This document shows positions 1 through 7,934 of a stretch of DNA of 16,906 nt, one piece after another (positions within the stretch are counted from its first letter, which is position 1; every line of letters begins with the position of its first letter). Made by a program: the position numbers and the translations under genes. The stretch comes from an uncultured Succinatimonas sp. Lineage in GTDB: Bacteria; Pseudomonadota; Gammaproteobacteria; Enterobacterales; Succinivibrionaceae. Below the pieces are notes generated by a model. The model was given only the letters and a program-made list of their open reading frames with translations. It was not told the DNA's origin and did not search any database. Location: NCBI GenBank assembly GCA_937880335.1, contig CALFLJ010000192.1, positions 1 to 16,906 on the forward strand, read 5' to 3'.

Positions 1-1256
1 GGTTTTAGAGGGGGGGAATCGTCTTTAAAATTTTTTGTCAGATCTGGATCTTCTTATATGATCTTCTACACCAATATTGTTTAGCGTGAGAGTCTCCAAT
101 AATTACAACTTGTGTTTTCTCATAATCTGAAACTTGAGGGGTAAAGTCTAAAGCGTTTTTCTCACCACGCTCAATAGTTAGAGAATATCTTGAGCTAAAA
201 CCATGTTTTTCGACTGTGTAAACAGTAAGACCTGCCATTGCAAAATATAAGATTAGGAATTTCCAGCCATAATTTCTGCTAGATTCAATGAAATGGAAAC
301 TTGCCATTGATAAAAGCAAAATAACAGTGCCGGTAATATATAAGTTATTTGTAAGGTTTATTCTTGAGAAAATGCTTAAAACAAGCCAATGATAGATATA
401 AAGAGAGTAGGATATTTTTCCTAAATATTGGAAAAGTCCGAATCCCAAAATACTTTTTTCTGAGGCACAAGCAATAATAAGCATGGTACCAATTACAGAA
501 GGCATAACTAAAGAGGATGTCCAGACAGTATTATCTTCTCTTACAAAAATAGATAAAATTAAGATAAGGCCTAAGACTTCTAAAACTCTTTTATAGTTTA
601 TTGATAAAGATAATAATTTATTTACAGGGAAGAGATAAACGATACCACCTGCTAAGAGTTCCCAAGCTCTTGTATATAGCATGTAGTAGTTTTTCTCTTC
701 TGTAAAAATAAATGCTGAAATTAAAGATGCTACAAATAAAAATAAAACAGCAAATTTAATGTAAGAAATGCCTAAAAACTTCTTTAAAGCCCATAAAAGA
801 ACAAGGTAGATTACATAAAATTGCCATTCTAAAGATAAAGACCAAGTGTGAAGCAACATTTTGCTCATACTATCTACAGCAAAATAGCCTTCATCTTTTG
901 CAAATCTAAAATTTGAAATAAAACCTAAAGCTGCAGTAGACTCTTTATTGTATTCATAAAATGTCAGAGACATTTACAAGTAATAAATATCCAATAATAT
1001 AAAAGAGAACAACAGCGACAAATAAAGCAGGGCAAATGCGTTTTGCTCTACGCTTCCAGAAATTTAAAACAGAGAAATTGCCACTATTTAAGCCCTTAAT
1101 AATTATGGCTGTCGTTAAAAAACCTGATATTACAAAGAAAATATCAACGCCTACATAACCTCCACCTAAGGAGATGCTCCATTTTGTGTCACTTAAAGAA
1201 TTAAATGAACATATATGGAAAAGTAAAACTGATAAAACAGCTACAGCACGTAGTCA
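1..1256 (-). pseudogene. Decayed acyltransferase-3 (OafA/YrhL type, with SGNH start), broken into frames and cut by the window edge
   Basis: This is a membrane O-acyltransferase of the kind that acetylates lipopolysaccharide or other surface glycans. Two reading frames must be joined. The first (about 1253 to 956) begins LRAVAVL, carries the family R-X10-H motif (LRAVAVLSVLLFH) and GYVGVDIFFVISGFL, and ends at a TGA at 956-954. The second (973 to 38) continues with the family motif HTWSLSLEWQFY, several hydrophobic membrane segments and, near its end, GDSHA, which is block I of the SGNH hydrolase domain often fused to these enzymes. That frame stops at 40-38, right after GDSHA, where hundreds more residues are expected. 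At the 5' end the conserved IDG before LRA is missing: an in-frame TGA at 1256-1254 precedes LRA and no start codon or ribosome site is visible. The gene thus shows a lost start, an internal frameshift and an early stop. Family assignment is firm; whether the breaks are biological or sequencing errors is open. Confidence 0.8.
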
Positions 1257-1270
1257 GTCTTACTTAAATT

Positions 1271-1304
1271 AAAAAACAGCATAGCCTTTAGTATGGCCTT
1301 TTTT
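1271..1304 (-). terminator. Probable terminator after der
   Basis: Just after the tandem TAA stops of der there is an A6 tract, an imperfect hairpin (GGC..ATA pairing with TAT..GCT, one bulged base) and a T6 tract on the minus strand. The A-tract/hairpin/T-tract layout could also work in the other direction. The stem is weak, so this is a plausible rather than certain terminator for the rlmN-to-der gene run. Confidence 0.45.
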
Positions 1305-1305
1305 A

Positions 1306-3060
1306 TTACCTAGATTTCTTGGCTATTGCTTTACCTGCAGTACGCTTTGGACGACTTGGAGATGAAGCTTTCTTAGGACGGTGCGGTAAAACTAAACCTG
1401 TACCATCCTTCTTTGCCTGAGCAATTGCTTTACGCTCTTTCGCCTCTTCCTTAGCCTCAGACTTAGCCCACTTGCGCTCATTACTCTTTTGCTTACGATC
1501 TGCTCGCATTTGTGACTGTGTTAAACGCTTTTGTGCAGGCTTTTCATCAGCATAAGGATTATCACCCTCTTTAAAGTCAATAATAACAGGGGTACCCATG
1601 ATCTTTAATGCTTTTCTATAGCAATTTATAATATAACGCTTATAAGCATCTGGAACCTTAGATACCTTATTACCATGGATAATAATACGTGGAGGATTAT
1701 AACCACCTGGGTGAGCAAACTTAAGCTTAATACGACGACCACCAGAAATAGGAGGCTCATGCTCCTCAATTGCTGCTCGTAAAATACGATTTAAGGTTGA
1801 AGCACTATTACGTCTTGTAGCTGAAACATAAGCCTCATCAATTGACTCAAAAAGATTGCCGACTCCTGTTCCGTGTAATGCAGAAATAAAATGCACACGA
1901 GCAAAGTCAACAAAACCTAAACGAGCATTTAACTCCATGCGGATATCGTCTTTAACACTCTGATCTAGACCATCCCACTTATTTACAGCTATAACAAGAG
2001 ATCTTCCTGAATCAATAATAAAGCCTAAAAGAGATAGATCCTGATCACTTATATGAGCTCTGGCATCAATAACTAATAAAGCTACATTACAATCTTCAAT
2101 AGCCTTTAAGGTTTTAACAATGGAGAATTTCTCTATTGCTTCAGAAACTTTACGGCGCTTACGCACACCTGCCGTATCAATTACGATATATTTCTTACCT
2201 TCACGCTCTAGTGGAATGTAAATAGAGTCTCGTGTAGTGCCTGGATGATCAGCAACAATTACGCGCTCCTCTCCTAACATACGGTTAGTTAAAGTTGATT
2301 TACCAACATTAGGCTTTCCTACAATTGCAAACTTTACTGGTAAATCAGAGAATGGAACTACAGGAGCTTCAACTGCTAAAGGTGTACCATCTGGGTTTTG
2401 ACCATGAATACGTGCACGTTGCTCCTCACGGAAGCCATGCCAATCAAAACCACCACCTTCTTTATCAGCCGGGACGTTATCTAAGAATTCATAACCACTT
2501 TCCCACTCATCTCCCTCAGTATCATCTTCTGGCAAATCTGAATCTAAAGGACCTTCTTCACGTAATAATGGAGCTATAACCTCATCAGTTAGAATAGTTA
2601 CACCTCGACCGTGAACTACAGCTGTCTGATAAACCTCTCCTAAACCTAAAGCATAAAATTCAGCACCTGCTGTTTCAGGATCTAAACCGTCAACTTTATT
2701 AGCAACTACTGCACATTTTTTACCTGCGCGTCTAATATAATCAGCAACAGAGTAATCACCAGGCATGATACCTGCGCGAGCATCTACCATAAATAGGACT
2801 AAATCACATTCATCAATAGCCTGCAAAGCTTGAGATGTCATGCGTTTGGTTAATTCTTGAGGTTGATCGGTGTTATCCTCTGCAATGCCTCCAGTATCGA
2901 TAACCACATACTCGCAGCCATCATATAATGCACGACCATATTTACGATCGCGGGTAAGTCCTGGAAAATCCGCAACTAAAGCATCGCGGGTCTTGGTAAG
3001 ACGATTAAAAAGGGTAGATTTACCAACATTTGGGCAACCTACTAAGGCTACTACCTTCAT
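1306..3060 (-). CDS. der: Ribosome assembly GTPase Der (EngA) with long linker and basic C-terminal tail
   Basis: Der is an essential double-GTPase that acts in late maturation of the 50S ribosomal subunit. GTPase domain 1 has P-loop GCPNVGKS (residues 8-15), DTGG (55-58) and NKVD (121-124). Domain 2 has GKPNVGKS (248-255), DTAG (295-298) and NKWD (360-363). The KH-like domain spans about 420-503. At 584 residues it is about 95 longer than E. coli Der (about 490). The extra length lies in the acidic linker between the GTPase domains (about 168-238) and in a Lys/Arg/Ala-rich tail (about 504-584), probably disordered and suited to RNA contact. The first P-loop has Cys9 where Arg is common. The ATG has an AAGGA site a few bases upstream. 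It is the last gene of its run, 73 bp after bamB. Identity is secure; tail function is inferred. Confidence 0.97.
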   Translation of the reverse strand: MKVVALVGCPNVGKSTLFNRLTKTRDALVADFPGLTRDRKYGRALYDGCEYVVIDTGGIAEDNTDQPQELTKRMTSQALQAIDECDLVLFMVDARAGIMPGDYSVADYIRRAGKKCAVVANKVDGLDPETAGAEFYALGLGEVYQTAVVHGRGVTILTDEVIAPLLREEGPLDSDLPEDDTEGDEWESGYEFLDNVPADKEGGGFDWHGFREEQRARIHGQNPDGTPLAVEAPVVPFSDLPVKFAIVGKPNVGKSTLTNRMLGEERVIVADHPGTTRDSIYIPLEREGKKYIVIDTAGVRKRRKVSEAIEKFSIVKTLKAIEDCNVALLVIDARAHISDQDLSLLGFIIDSGRSLVIAVNKWDGLDQSVKDDIRMELNARLGFVDFARVHFISALHGTGVGNLFESIDEAYVSATRRNSASTLNRILRAAIEEHEPPISGGRRIKLKFAHPGGYNPPRIIIHGNKVSKVPDAYKRYIINCYRKALKIMGTPVIIDFKEGDNPYADEKPAQKRLTQSQMRADRKQKSNERKWAKSEAKEEAKERKAIAQAKKDGTGLVLPHRPKKASSPSRPKRTAGKAIAKKSR

Positions 3061-3072
3061 TAAAAATTCCTT

Positions 3073-3114
3073 GTAAGGGGGCTTACTCTTAAGATGGGGC
3101 GTAAGTCACGCCCC
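3073..3114 (-). promoter_or_regulatory. Two hairpins in the bamB-der gap
   Basis: In a 73-bp AT-rich gap sits a perfect 7-bp GC-rich hairpin (GGGGCGT, loop GACTT, ACGCCCC; 3114-3096) followed by a small one (GTAAG, loop CCCC, CTTAC; 3086-3073) that ends directly beside the AAGGA ribosome site of der. No T-tract follows either stem, so simple termination is unlikely. Possible roles are mRNA processing or stability, translation control of der, or a repetitive palindromic element. Confidence 0.5.
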
Positions 3115-3133
3115 TAATTGAAATGATTTGCAA

Positions 3134-4753
3134 TTATATACCAAAACTTGCGGATTTTTCGTTATCACGCTTAGCCGGTACTTGTTGTACATCTTCCTGA
3201 GAACTCATCTCATCATGAGAAACATCTTCCTCATCTACCTGAGATTTCACGCCTGGCATAATGCCAAAACCCGAAAGTTCTTTACGACGTTGTTCTTCAT
3301 AAACTTTCTGTTGACGCTCATATTCAGCTTTTTGTCGCTCATACTCTGCCTTTCTACGGTTATACTCAGCAAGTTGGGCCTCAGCCTCTCGTTGACGTGC
3401 TTCAATCTTAGCCACCAAAGCTATAGCCTGTTGACGACGTTCTTGTAACTGTTCTTCTGTTAAACCTAAAGAAAAATCATTTAAGGATGAAGGCTTCAAT
3501 TTTGCTGAAGCTTTGCCAAAAGCTAAAGCATCTGAGGCTAATGCACTCTTAGTAGTAGCCATACCGTTTGGATCATATCTAACTAAATCTAAACTACCAT
3601 CGGCAAATGATACTAAGAGATTCCCCCCTATAACCTTTGGTGCTGTTTGAATAGCAGAACTGTCTAAATCAAACATACCTTCAATTACGCCAGTTCCTAA
3701 ATTTAAGAAATATAAATATCCCTCAAAGTCACCTACTACAGCATAATTTCCATAAACTACAGGGGCTGTAACATTACGATTTTTTAGTTTGGTATTAAGC
3801 CATAACTCTGAACCATCATTACGATCTAAACAATAGATATAACCGTTATCTGAGGTTAAGACGAAATAATTCTCATCAAAGCCGATGTCTCTTGAACTAT
3901 GGTAGGTCAAACGATTTGTAACAGAGTTTTTGTCAAAATCAAATGTAACAAAACCGCCATTGTACGCTGTAGTATACATTTTGCCATCTAAAAGCAAAGG
4001 TGTTGAGGCAACATCAGAAACTCTTTGCAATGCTGTAGCACCATAATTCTCAGTCACAATAACAGAAGATAAAATCATACCATTATCCTGAGATAAGAAT
4101 ATAACCTGACCTGTAGCAGCACCTATAATTAGATACTCATCGCCAACTGCTAAAGGCTTAGATTGAGAGCGCAAATGCAAAGAAGTGGTACTTCCACCAG
4201 AAATCCACAACACATCACCATTTAGCGCATTATAAGCTATTACACGACCATTAGAATCTAATACAAATAATTTATCGCCTGACTGAGAAAAAGCCGGTGG
4301 AGTTACAACCTCACAACCTAAATAAGCTTTCCAGGAAATTTTTCCATCATTTGAGTTTAAAACGTAAATGTAACCATTTTCAGAACCTACGGCTATCTTT
4401 CCTAAGGTGGCACTTACACCGCCTGAAAGACGAGCTGAACGTTTATTATCGTTCTCTTCCTCATCTCCAAGATCTGTTGTCCACAATTTATCACCTTCAT
4501 CTAAAGACAAAGCTGTAACATCACCGGATCTTGAAGCCATAAAAACATTATTTTGGCTTACGTCAGGTTGTAATTGTGAGAAGAATCCATCCATGCCACC
4601 TGTTGAAGCACTCCAGAGGGACTGTAACTCAAAACGATTGTCAATATCTAAAGTCTCCGCAGGAATATCAACATCCTTATTAGAACAGCCAATGCATAAA
4701 AGTGCAGTGAGCGGAACTAATAAAAAGAGTCTAGTTTTAAGCTTATTTAGCAT
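3134..4753 (-). CDS. bamB: Outer-membrane assembly lipoprotein BamB with coiled-coil C-terminal extension
   Basis: BamB is the beta-propeller lipoprotein of the BAM complex, which folds beta-barrel proteins into the outer membrane. The N-terminus is a lipoprotein signal (MLNKLKTRLFLLVPLTALL) with Cys23 as the lipidated residue; Ser at +2 fits outer-membrane sorting, while Cys at -3 is slightly atypical. About eight PQQ-like blades fill residues 40-395, visible as repeated units such as GDVTALSLDEGDKLW, GYIYVLNSNDGKISW and GYIYCLDRNDGSELW. E. coli BamB ends after the propeller at about 390 residues; this protein has 539. The extra 140 residues hold an Ala/Lys-rich linker, a charged heptad coiled coil (about 431-493) and an acidic tail. 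A GGTGG site precedes the ATG, 27 bp after yfgM. Gene identity is secure from the domain and the yfgM-bamB-der order. Confidence 0.95.
   Translation of the reverse strand: MLNKLKTRLFLLVPLTALLCIGCSNKDVDIPAETLDIDNRFELQSLWSASTGGMDGFFSQLQPDVSQNNVFMASRSGDVTALSLDEGDKLWTTDLGDEEENDNKRSARLSGGVSATLGKIAVGSENGYIYVLNSNDGKISWKAYLGCEVVTPPAFSQSGDKLFVLDSNGRVIAYNALNGDVLWISGGSTTSLHLRSQSKPLAVGDEYLIIGAATGQVIFLSQDNGMILSSVIVTENYGATALQRVSDVASTPLLLDGKMYTTAYNGGFVTFDFDKNSVTNRLTYHSSRDIGFDENYFVLTSDNGYIYCLDRNDGSELWLNTKLKNRNVTAPVVYGNYAVVGDFEGYLYFLNLGTGVIEGMFDLDSSAIQTAPKVIGGNLLVSFADGSLDLVRYDPNGMATTKSALASDALAFGKASAKLKPSSLNDFSLGLTEEQLQERRQQAIALVAKIEARQREAEAQLAEYNRRKAEYERQKAEYERQQKVYEEQRRKELSGFGIMPGVKSQVDEEDVSHDEMSSQEDVQQVPAKRDNEKSASFGI
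3275..3379 (-). repeat. Five degenerate 21-bp repeats encoding heptads in the BamB tail
   Basis: Consecutive 21-bp units encode AQLAEYN, RRKAEYE, RQKAEYE, RQQKVYE and EQRRKEL (residues 459-493). Tyr recurs at the same heptad position four times (464, 471, 478, 485). The units are related at both DNA and protein level, which suggests growth by tandem duplication. Confidence 0.75.
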
Positions 4754-4780
4754 AGATCCACCTTAGTTCATTTTAAATGA

Positions 4781-5479
4781 TTAACGGAGTTGTACACCTT
4801 GCTCTGCAATTTGAGTGTTTAACTCAATGGCAGTCTTATATGCAGGAGTATCTCCATTTGCAATTACACTATCAAACTTAGACTGTAAAAGAGGATTTAT
4901 AGCAATTTTACGCTCTTTACATAGCTCAATAGCATCTTTATAAGCTAAACGAGCTTTATCTTTATCATTAGCTTGAAGATAAATATCACCTGAAAGCTCT
5001 GCTTTTTCTACAGCAAAAGCCTCTGATTTTATAGAATTTATCAAAGCATGGGCTTTATCATAATTCTTAAGTTGGGTCTCTAAACGAGCTTCAGCTAATA
5101 CAGCATTTGGTGCAATCAAATCACCGCCGTGTTTTGCTGCAAACTGAACATTTGAACGAGCAGCTTCATAATCACCTGAGGCAATTTGAACAGAACTTAA
5201 GTCTAAAGCTAACAGTGCACCATAGATATCATCATGCTCTTTAATAAAAGCAGTAGCTTTATCTTTTGCATCGGAGTTATTCAAGCTTAACTGTGTCTGA
5301 AGCTGATAAAGCTCATAAGCTTGGGCTTGAGATTTCTCTAACTCATAACTTTGGTACTGTCTATAACCAATTAAACCACCTAAGGCAATGACTACACCTA
5401 AGGTAATAGATTTCCAGTTTTCGCCCCACCACTTGCGGACCGCTTGTTCACGCTCATGATCGTCGGTTAATACGTCCAT
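4781..5479 (-). CDS. yfgM: YfgM family ancillary translocon/periplasmic chaperone protein
   Basis: YfgM is an inner-membrane protein with a large periplasmic TPR-like domain. In E. coli it associates with PpiD and the SecYEG translocon and helps proteins entering the periplasm. Here a short charged cytoplasmic N-terminus (EREQAVRKWWGENWK) is followed by one membrane segment (about 24-40, ITLGVVIALGGLIGY) and an alpha-helical repeat region rich in Ala, Leu and Lys to residue 232. Length is slightly above the E. coli protein (206). The ATG has an AAGGAA site five bases upstream. It lies 45 bp after hisS and 27 bp before bamB, as in other gammaproteobacteria. Position, topology and the WWGENWK motif make the assignment firm. 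Confidence 0.92.
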   Translation of the reverse strand: MDVLTDDHEREQAVRKWWGENWKSITLGVVIALGGLIGYRQYQSYELEKSQAQAYELYQLQTQLSLNNSDAKDKATAFIKEHDDIYGALLALDLSSVQIASGDYEAARSNVQFAAKHGGDLIAPNAVLAEARLETQLKNYDKAHALINSIKSEAFAVEKAELSGDIYLQANDKDKARLAYKDAIELCKERKIAINPLLQSKFDSVIANGDTPAYKTAIELNTQIAEQGVQLR

Positions 5480-5524
5480 TTTTCTTCCTTTTTACTAAAG
5501 TCCAGCCTATAGCTTAGCTCTTTT

Positions 5525-6805
5525 TTATTTAGATAAAATTTGTTTAATATGTGATGAAGCTTCATCTAAAGATACCTGAATCTGTGGTGCTTCAGGATTA
5601 TTTAAATCTTTTATAGTAACAGAATTCTTCGCAATTTCATCATCACCAATAATAACTGCTACAGATGCTTGTAATTTGTCAGCGCGACTTAATTGCTTTT
5701 TGAATTTACCGCCACCACAATGATTATAAACTCTTAAGGAGCCTAAATTCTCACGTAAGGTCATAGCAACCTTAGCTTGATATAATTCACACCCCTCTCC
5801 CATTCCTGCAACATAAACATCAACTAAAGGTTGAGACTTTAGCTTATTTAAAGTATTTAAAAGCAGAATTAAACGCTCAAGTCCAATACCAAAACCAACG
5901 GCATTAGTAGGAGAGCCTCCTAATTGCTCAACTAAAGAATCGTAGCGACCACCGCCACAGACAGTTCCCTGAGCTCCTAAAGCATCAGTAACCCACTCAA
6001 AAACAGTAAGGTTATAATAATCTAATCCACGGACTAAACGATCATTTAAAACATATTTGATGTTAGCTTCTTTTAAAAACTTCTGTAAAAGTTCAAAGTG
6101 GGATTTAGTTTCTTCTCCAAAAAAATCCTTAAGTTTAGGAGCATCTTTTAATATTTCTCCTACTTTTTCATCCTTTGTATCTAAAACACGTAAAGGATTA
6201 GTATGAGTACGACGCTTACTATCCTCGTCAAGTTCATCAAAATGAGCTTCTAAAAACTTAACTAACTCTTCACGATAAGCCTTTCTCTCTGAGGCTGATC
6301 CTAAGGAATTTAAATGCAGGGTAAGACTATCGGCAATTCCTAACTTTTTCCATAATAAAGCAGTAAGCATAATTATTTCAGCATCAATGTCTGGGCCTTT
6401 TAAACCAAAAACCTCACAACCACACTGATGGAATTGACGGTAGCGCCCCTTTTGAGGACGCTCATGACGGAACATAGGACCCATATACCAAAGACGCTGT
6501 TCTTGATTATAAATTAAATTATGTTCAATACATGAACGCACACAACCGGCTGTACCTTCAGGACGTAAAGATAAGAGATCACCTGATCTATCCTCAAATG
6601 TATACATCTCTTTCTCAACTACATCGGTAACCTCACCTATAGCACGACAAAATAAACCTGTCTTTTCAACTATAGGCATTCTAACCTCGTTATAACCAAA
6701 GCTCTGTAAAGTATCTCTTAATACACTCTCAACTTGTTGCCACATTGAACTTTCGTTAGGGAGTATATCGTTCATGCCACGTACGGCCTGAATAGTTGCT
6801 GCCAT
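5525..6805 (-). CDS. hisS: Histidyl-tRNA synthetase
   Basis: This class II aminoacyl-tRNA synthetase charges tRNA-His with histidine in the cytoplasm. The start MAATIQAVRGMNDILP matches the family N-terminus. Motif 2 is at 109-127 (FRHERPQKGRYRQFHQ), preceded by RPEGTAG (81-87). The histidine-binding signatures are RGLDYYN (259-265) and GGGRYD (284-289), and motif 3 is GFGIGLERL (304-312) with its ATP-binding Arg. The anticodon-binding domain occupies about 326-426. The 426-residue length is normal (E. coli 424) and nothing is missing. An AAGGAA site precedes the ATG, and the gene follows ispG by 20 bp. Confidence 0.98.
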   Translation of the reverse strand: MAATIQAVRGMNDILPNESSMWQQVESVLRDTLQSFGYNEVRMPIVEKTGLFCRAIGEVTDVVEKEMYTFEDRSGDLLSLRPEGTAGCVRSCIEHNLIYNQEQRLWYMGPMFRHERPQKGRYRQFHQCGCEVFGLKGPDIDAEIIMLTALLWKKLGIADSLTLHLNSLGSASERKAYREELVKFLEAHFDELDEDSKRRTHTNPLRVLDTKDEKVGEILKDAPKLKDFFGEETKSHFELLQKFLKEANIKYVLNDRLVRGLDYYNLTVFEWVTDALGAQGTVCGGGRYDSLVEQLGGSPTNAVGFGIGLERLILLLNTLNKLKSQPLVDVYVAGMGEGCELYQAKVAMTLRENLGSLRVYNHCGGGKFKKQLSRADKLQASVAVIIGDDEIAKNSVTIKDLNNPEAPQIQVSLDEASSHIKQILSK

Positions 6806-6825
6806 TTAAAAATTTCCTTTTAATC

Positions 6826-7920
6826 TTAATTTGCTTTTGCGCATTTAATTCTTTCGCGCACACGGGATTCAATAATACCTACAGCATCCTCACAGGAGAT
6901 TTTACCCATAAGTTTGCCATCTTCATACATCATACACTTGCCATTTGCTGCACCACATACTGCTACATCAGCACCTAATGCCTCTCCAGGACCATTTACA
7001 ACACAGCCCATAACCGCAATTTTTACGGTATCTTTAACATCAGAAAGCTTTTGCTCTAGAGCTTGAACAGTTGAAACTACATCAATACCGCGACGACCAC
7101 AGGTAGGACAAGCTACAATCTCAACACCTCTTGAGCGCAGATGCATGCTCTTTAAAATTGCCCAACCGACTTTAATTTCCTCAACAGGATCTGCAGCTAA
7201 GCTTACTCTTAAAGTATCACCTATACCCTGTTGCAAAAGGCGAGAAATACCAATTGCAGACAAAACAGTCCCTCCGGTTAAACCTCCAGCTTCGGTAATA
7301 CCTAAATGTAATGGAGCATCTGTAACCTTTGCAAGTTTTTCATAAGCCTCAACGCACAAATAAAGTTCTGAGGCTTTAACAGAAAATGCATAATCAGAGA
7401 AATTATGTTCATCTAAAATACTGGCAGCTCTTAGGGCGGCCTCTACCATAGCATCAGGACACGGAGCTCCATACTTTTCTAATAGATCTTTATCTAAAGA
7501 GCCTGCATTTACACCTACACGAATTGGTAGACCGTAATCTTGAGCTGCACGACAGACTGCCTCTATTTTATCTGGAGCACCAATATTACCTGGGTTTATA
7601 CGTAACGCTCCAGCACCATTTTTTGCGCATTCAATAGCAATTCTGTAATCAAAGTGAATATCTGCAATCAAAGGTACCGAAGAATGCTTACACAATTCTT
7701 TAAAACTTTCACATGCCTCTTTAGAAGGGACTGTTACTCTAACTAAATCAGCACCTACTTGGACTAAATCATTTATCTGCTTTAAGGTAGCATTGGTGTC
7801 TAAAGTATTAGTGGAAGTCATACTTTGAACAGTAATAGGAGCTCCACCACCTATTAGCACATTACCCACTTTTATTTGGCGTGATTGTCTGCGTTTAATA
7901 ATTTGCGGATGCCATTCCAT
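6826..7920 (-). CDS. ispG: 4-hydroxy-3-methylbut-2-en-1-yl diphosphate synthase (IspG/GcpE)
   Basis: IspG performs the penultimate step of the MEP isoprenoid pathway, converting MEcPP to HMBPP with a [4Fe-4S] cluster. The predicted cluster ligands are visible: Cys271 and Cys274 (CPTCGRRG), Cys306 (GCVVNGPGE) and Glu313. The TIM-barrel half carries QSMTSTNTLD (32-41), RVTVPS and LRINPGNIG (106-114). Length 364 is typical of the short bacterial form (E. coli 372). It starts 14 bp after rodZ, and its GAGGAA ribosome site abuts the rodZ stop codon, which fits translational coupling. As an Fe-S enzyme it needs cluster assembly, which bears on the missing isc genes upstream. Confidence 0.98.
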   Translation of the reverse strand: MEWHPQIIKRRQSRQIKVGNVLIGGGAPITVQSMTSTNTLDTNATLKQINDLVQVGADLVRVTVPSKEACESFKELCKHSSVPLIADIHFDYRIAIECAKNGAGALRINPGNIGAPDKIEAVCRAAQDYGLPIRVGVNAGSLDKDLLEKYGAPCPDAMVEAALRAASILDEHNFSDYAFSVKASELYLCVEAYEKLAKVTDAPLHLGITEAGGLTGGTVLSAIGISRLLQQGIGDTLRVSLAADPVEEIKVGWAILKSMHLRSRGVEIVACPTCGRRGIDVVSTVQALEQKLSDVKDTVKIAVMGCVVNGPGEALGADVAVCGAANGKCMMYEDGKLMGKISCEDAVGIIESRVRERIKCAKAN

Positions 7921-7934
7921 AAAAACAATTCCTC

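Noticed and set aside
4407..4766. Plus-strand ORF opposite the bamB start
   Set aside because: It lies wholly over the BamB signal peptide and first blades, which have strong family signatures on the minus strand; its product resembles nothing known.
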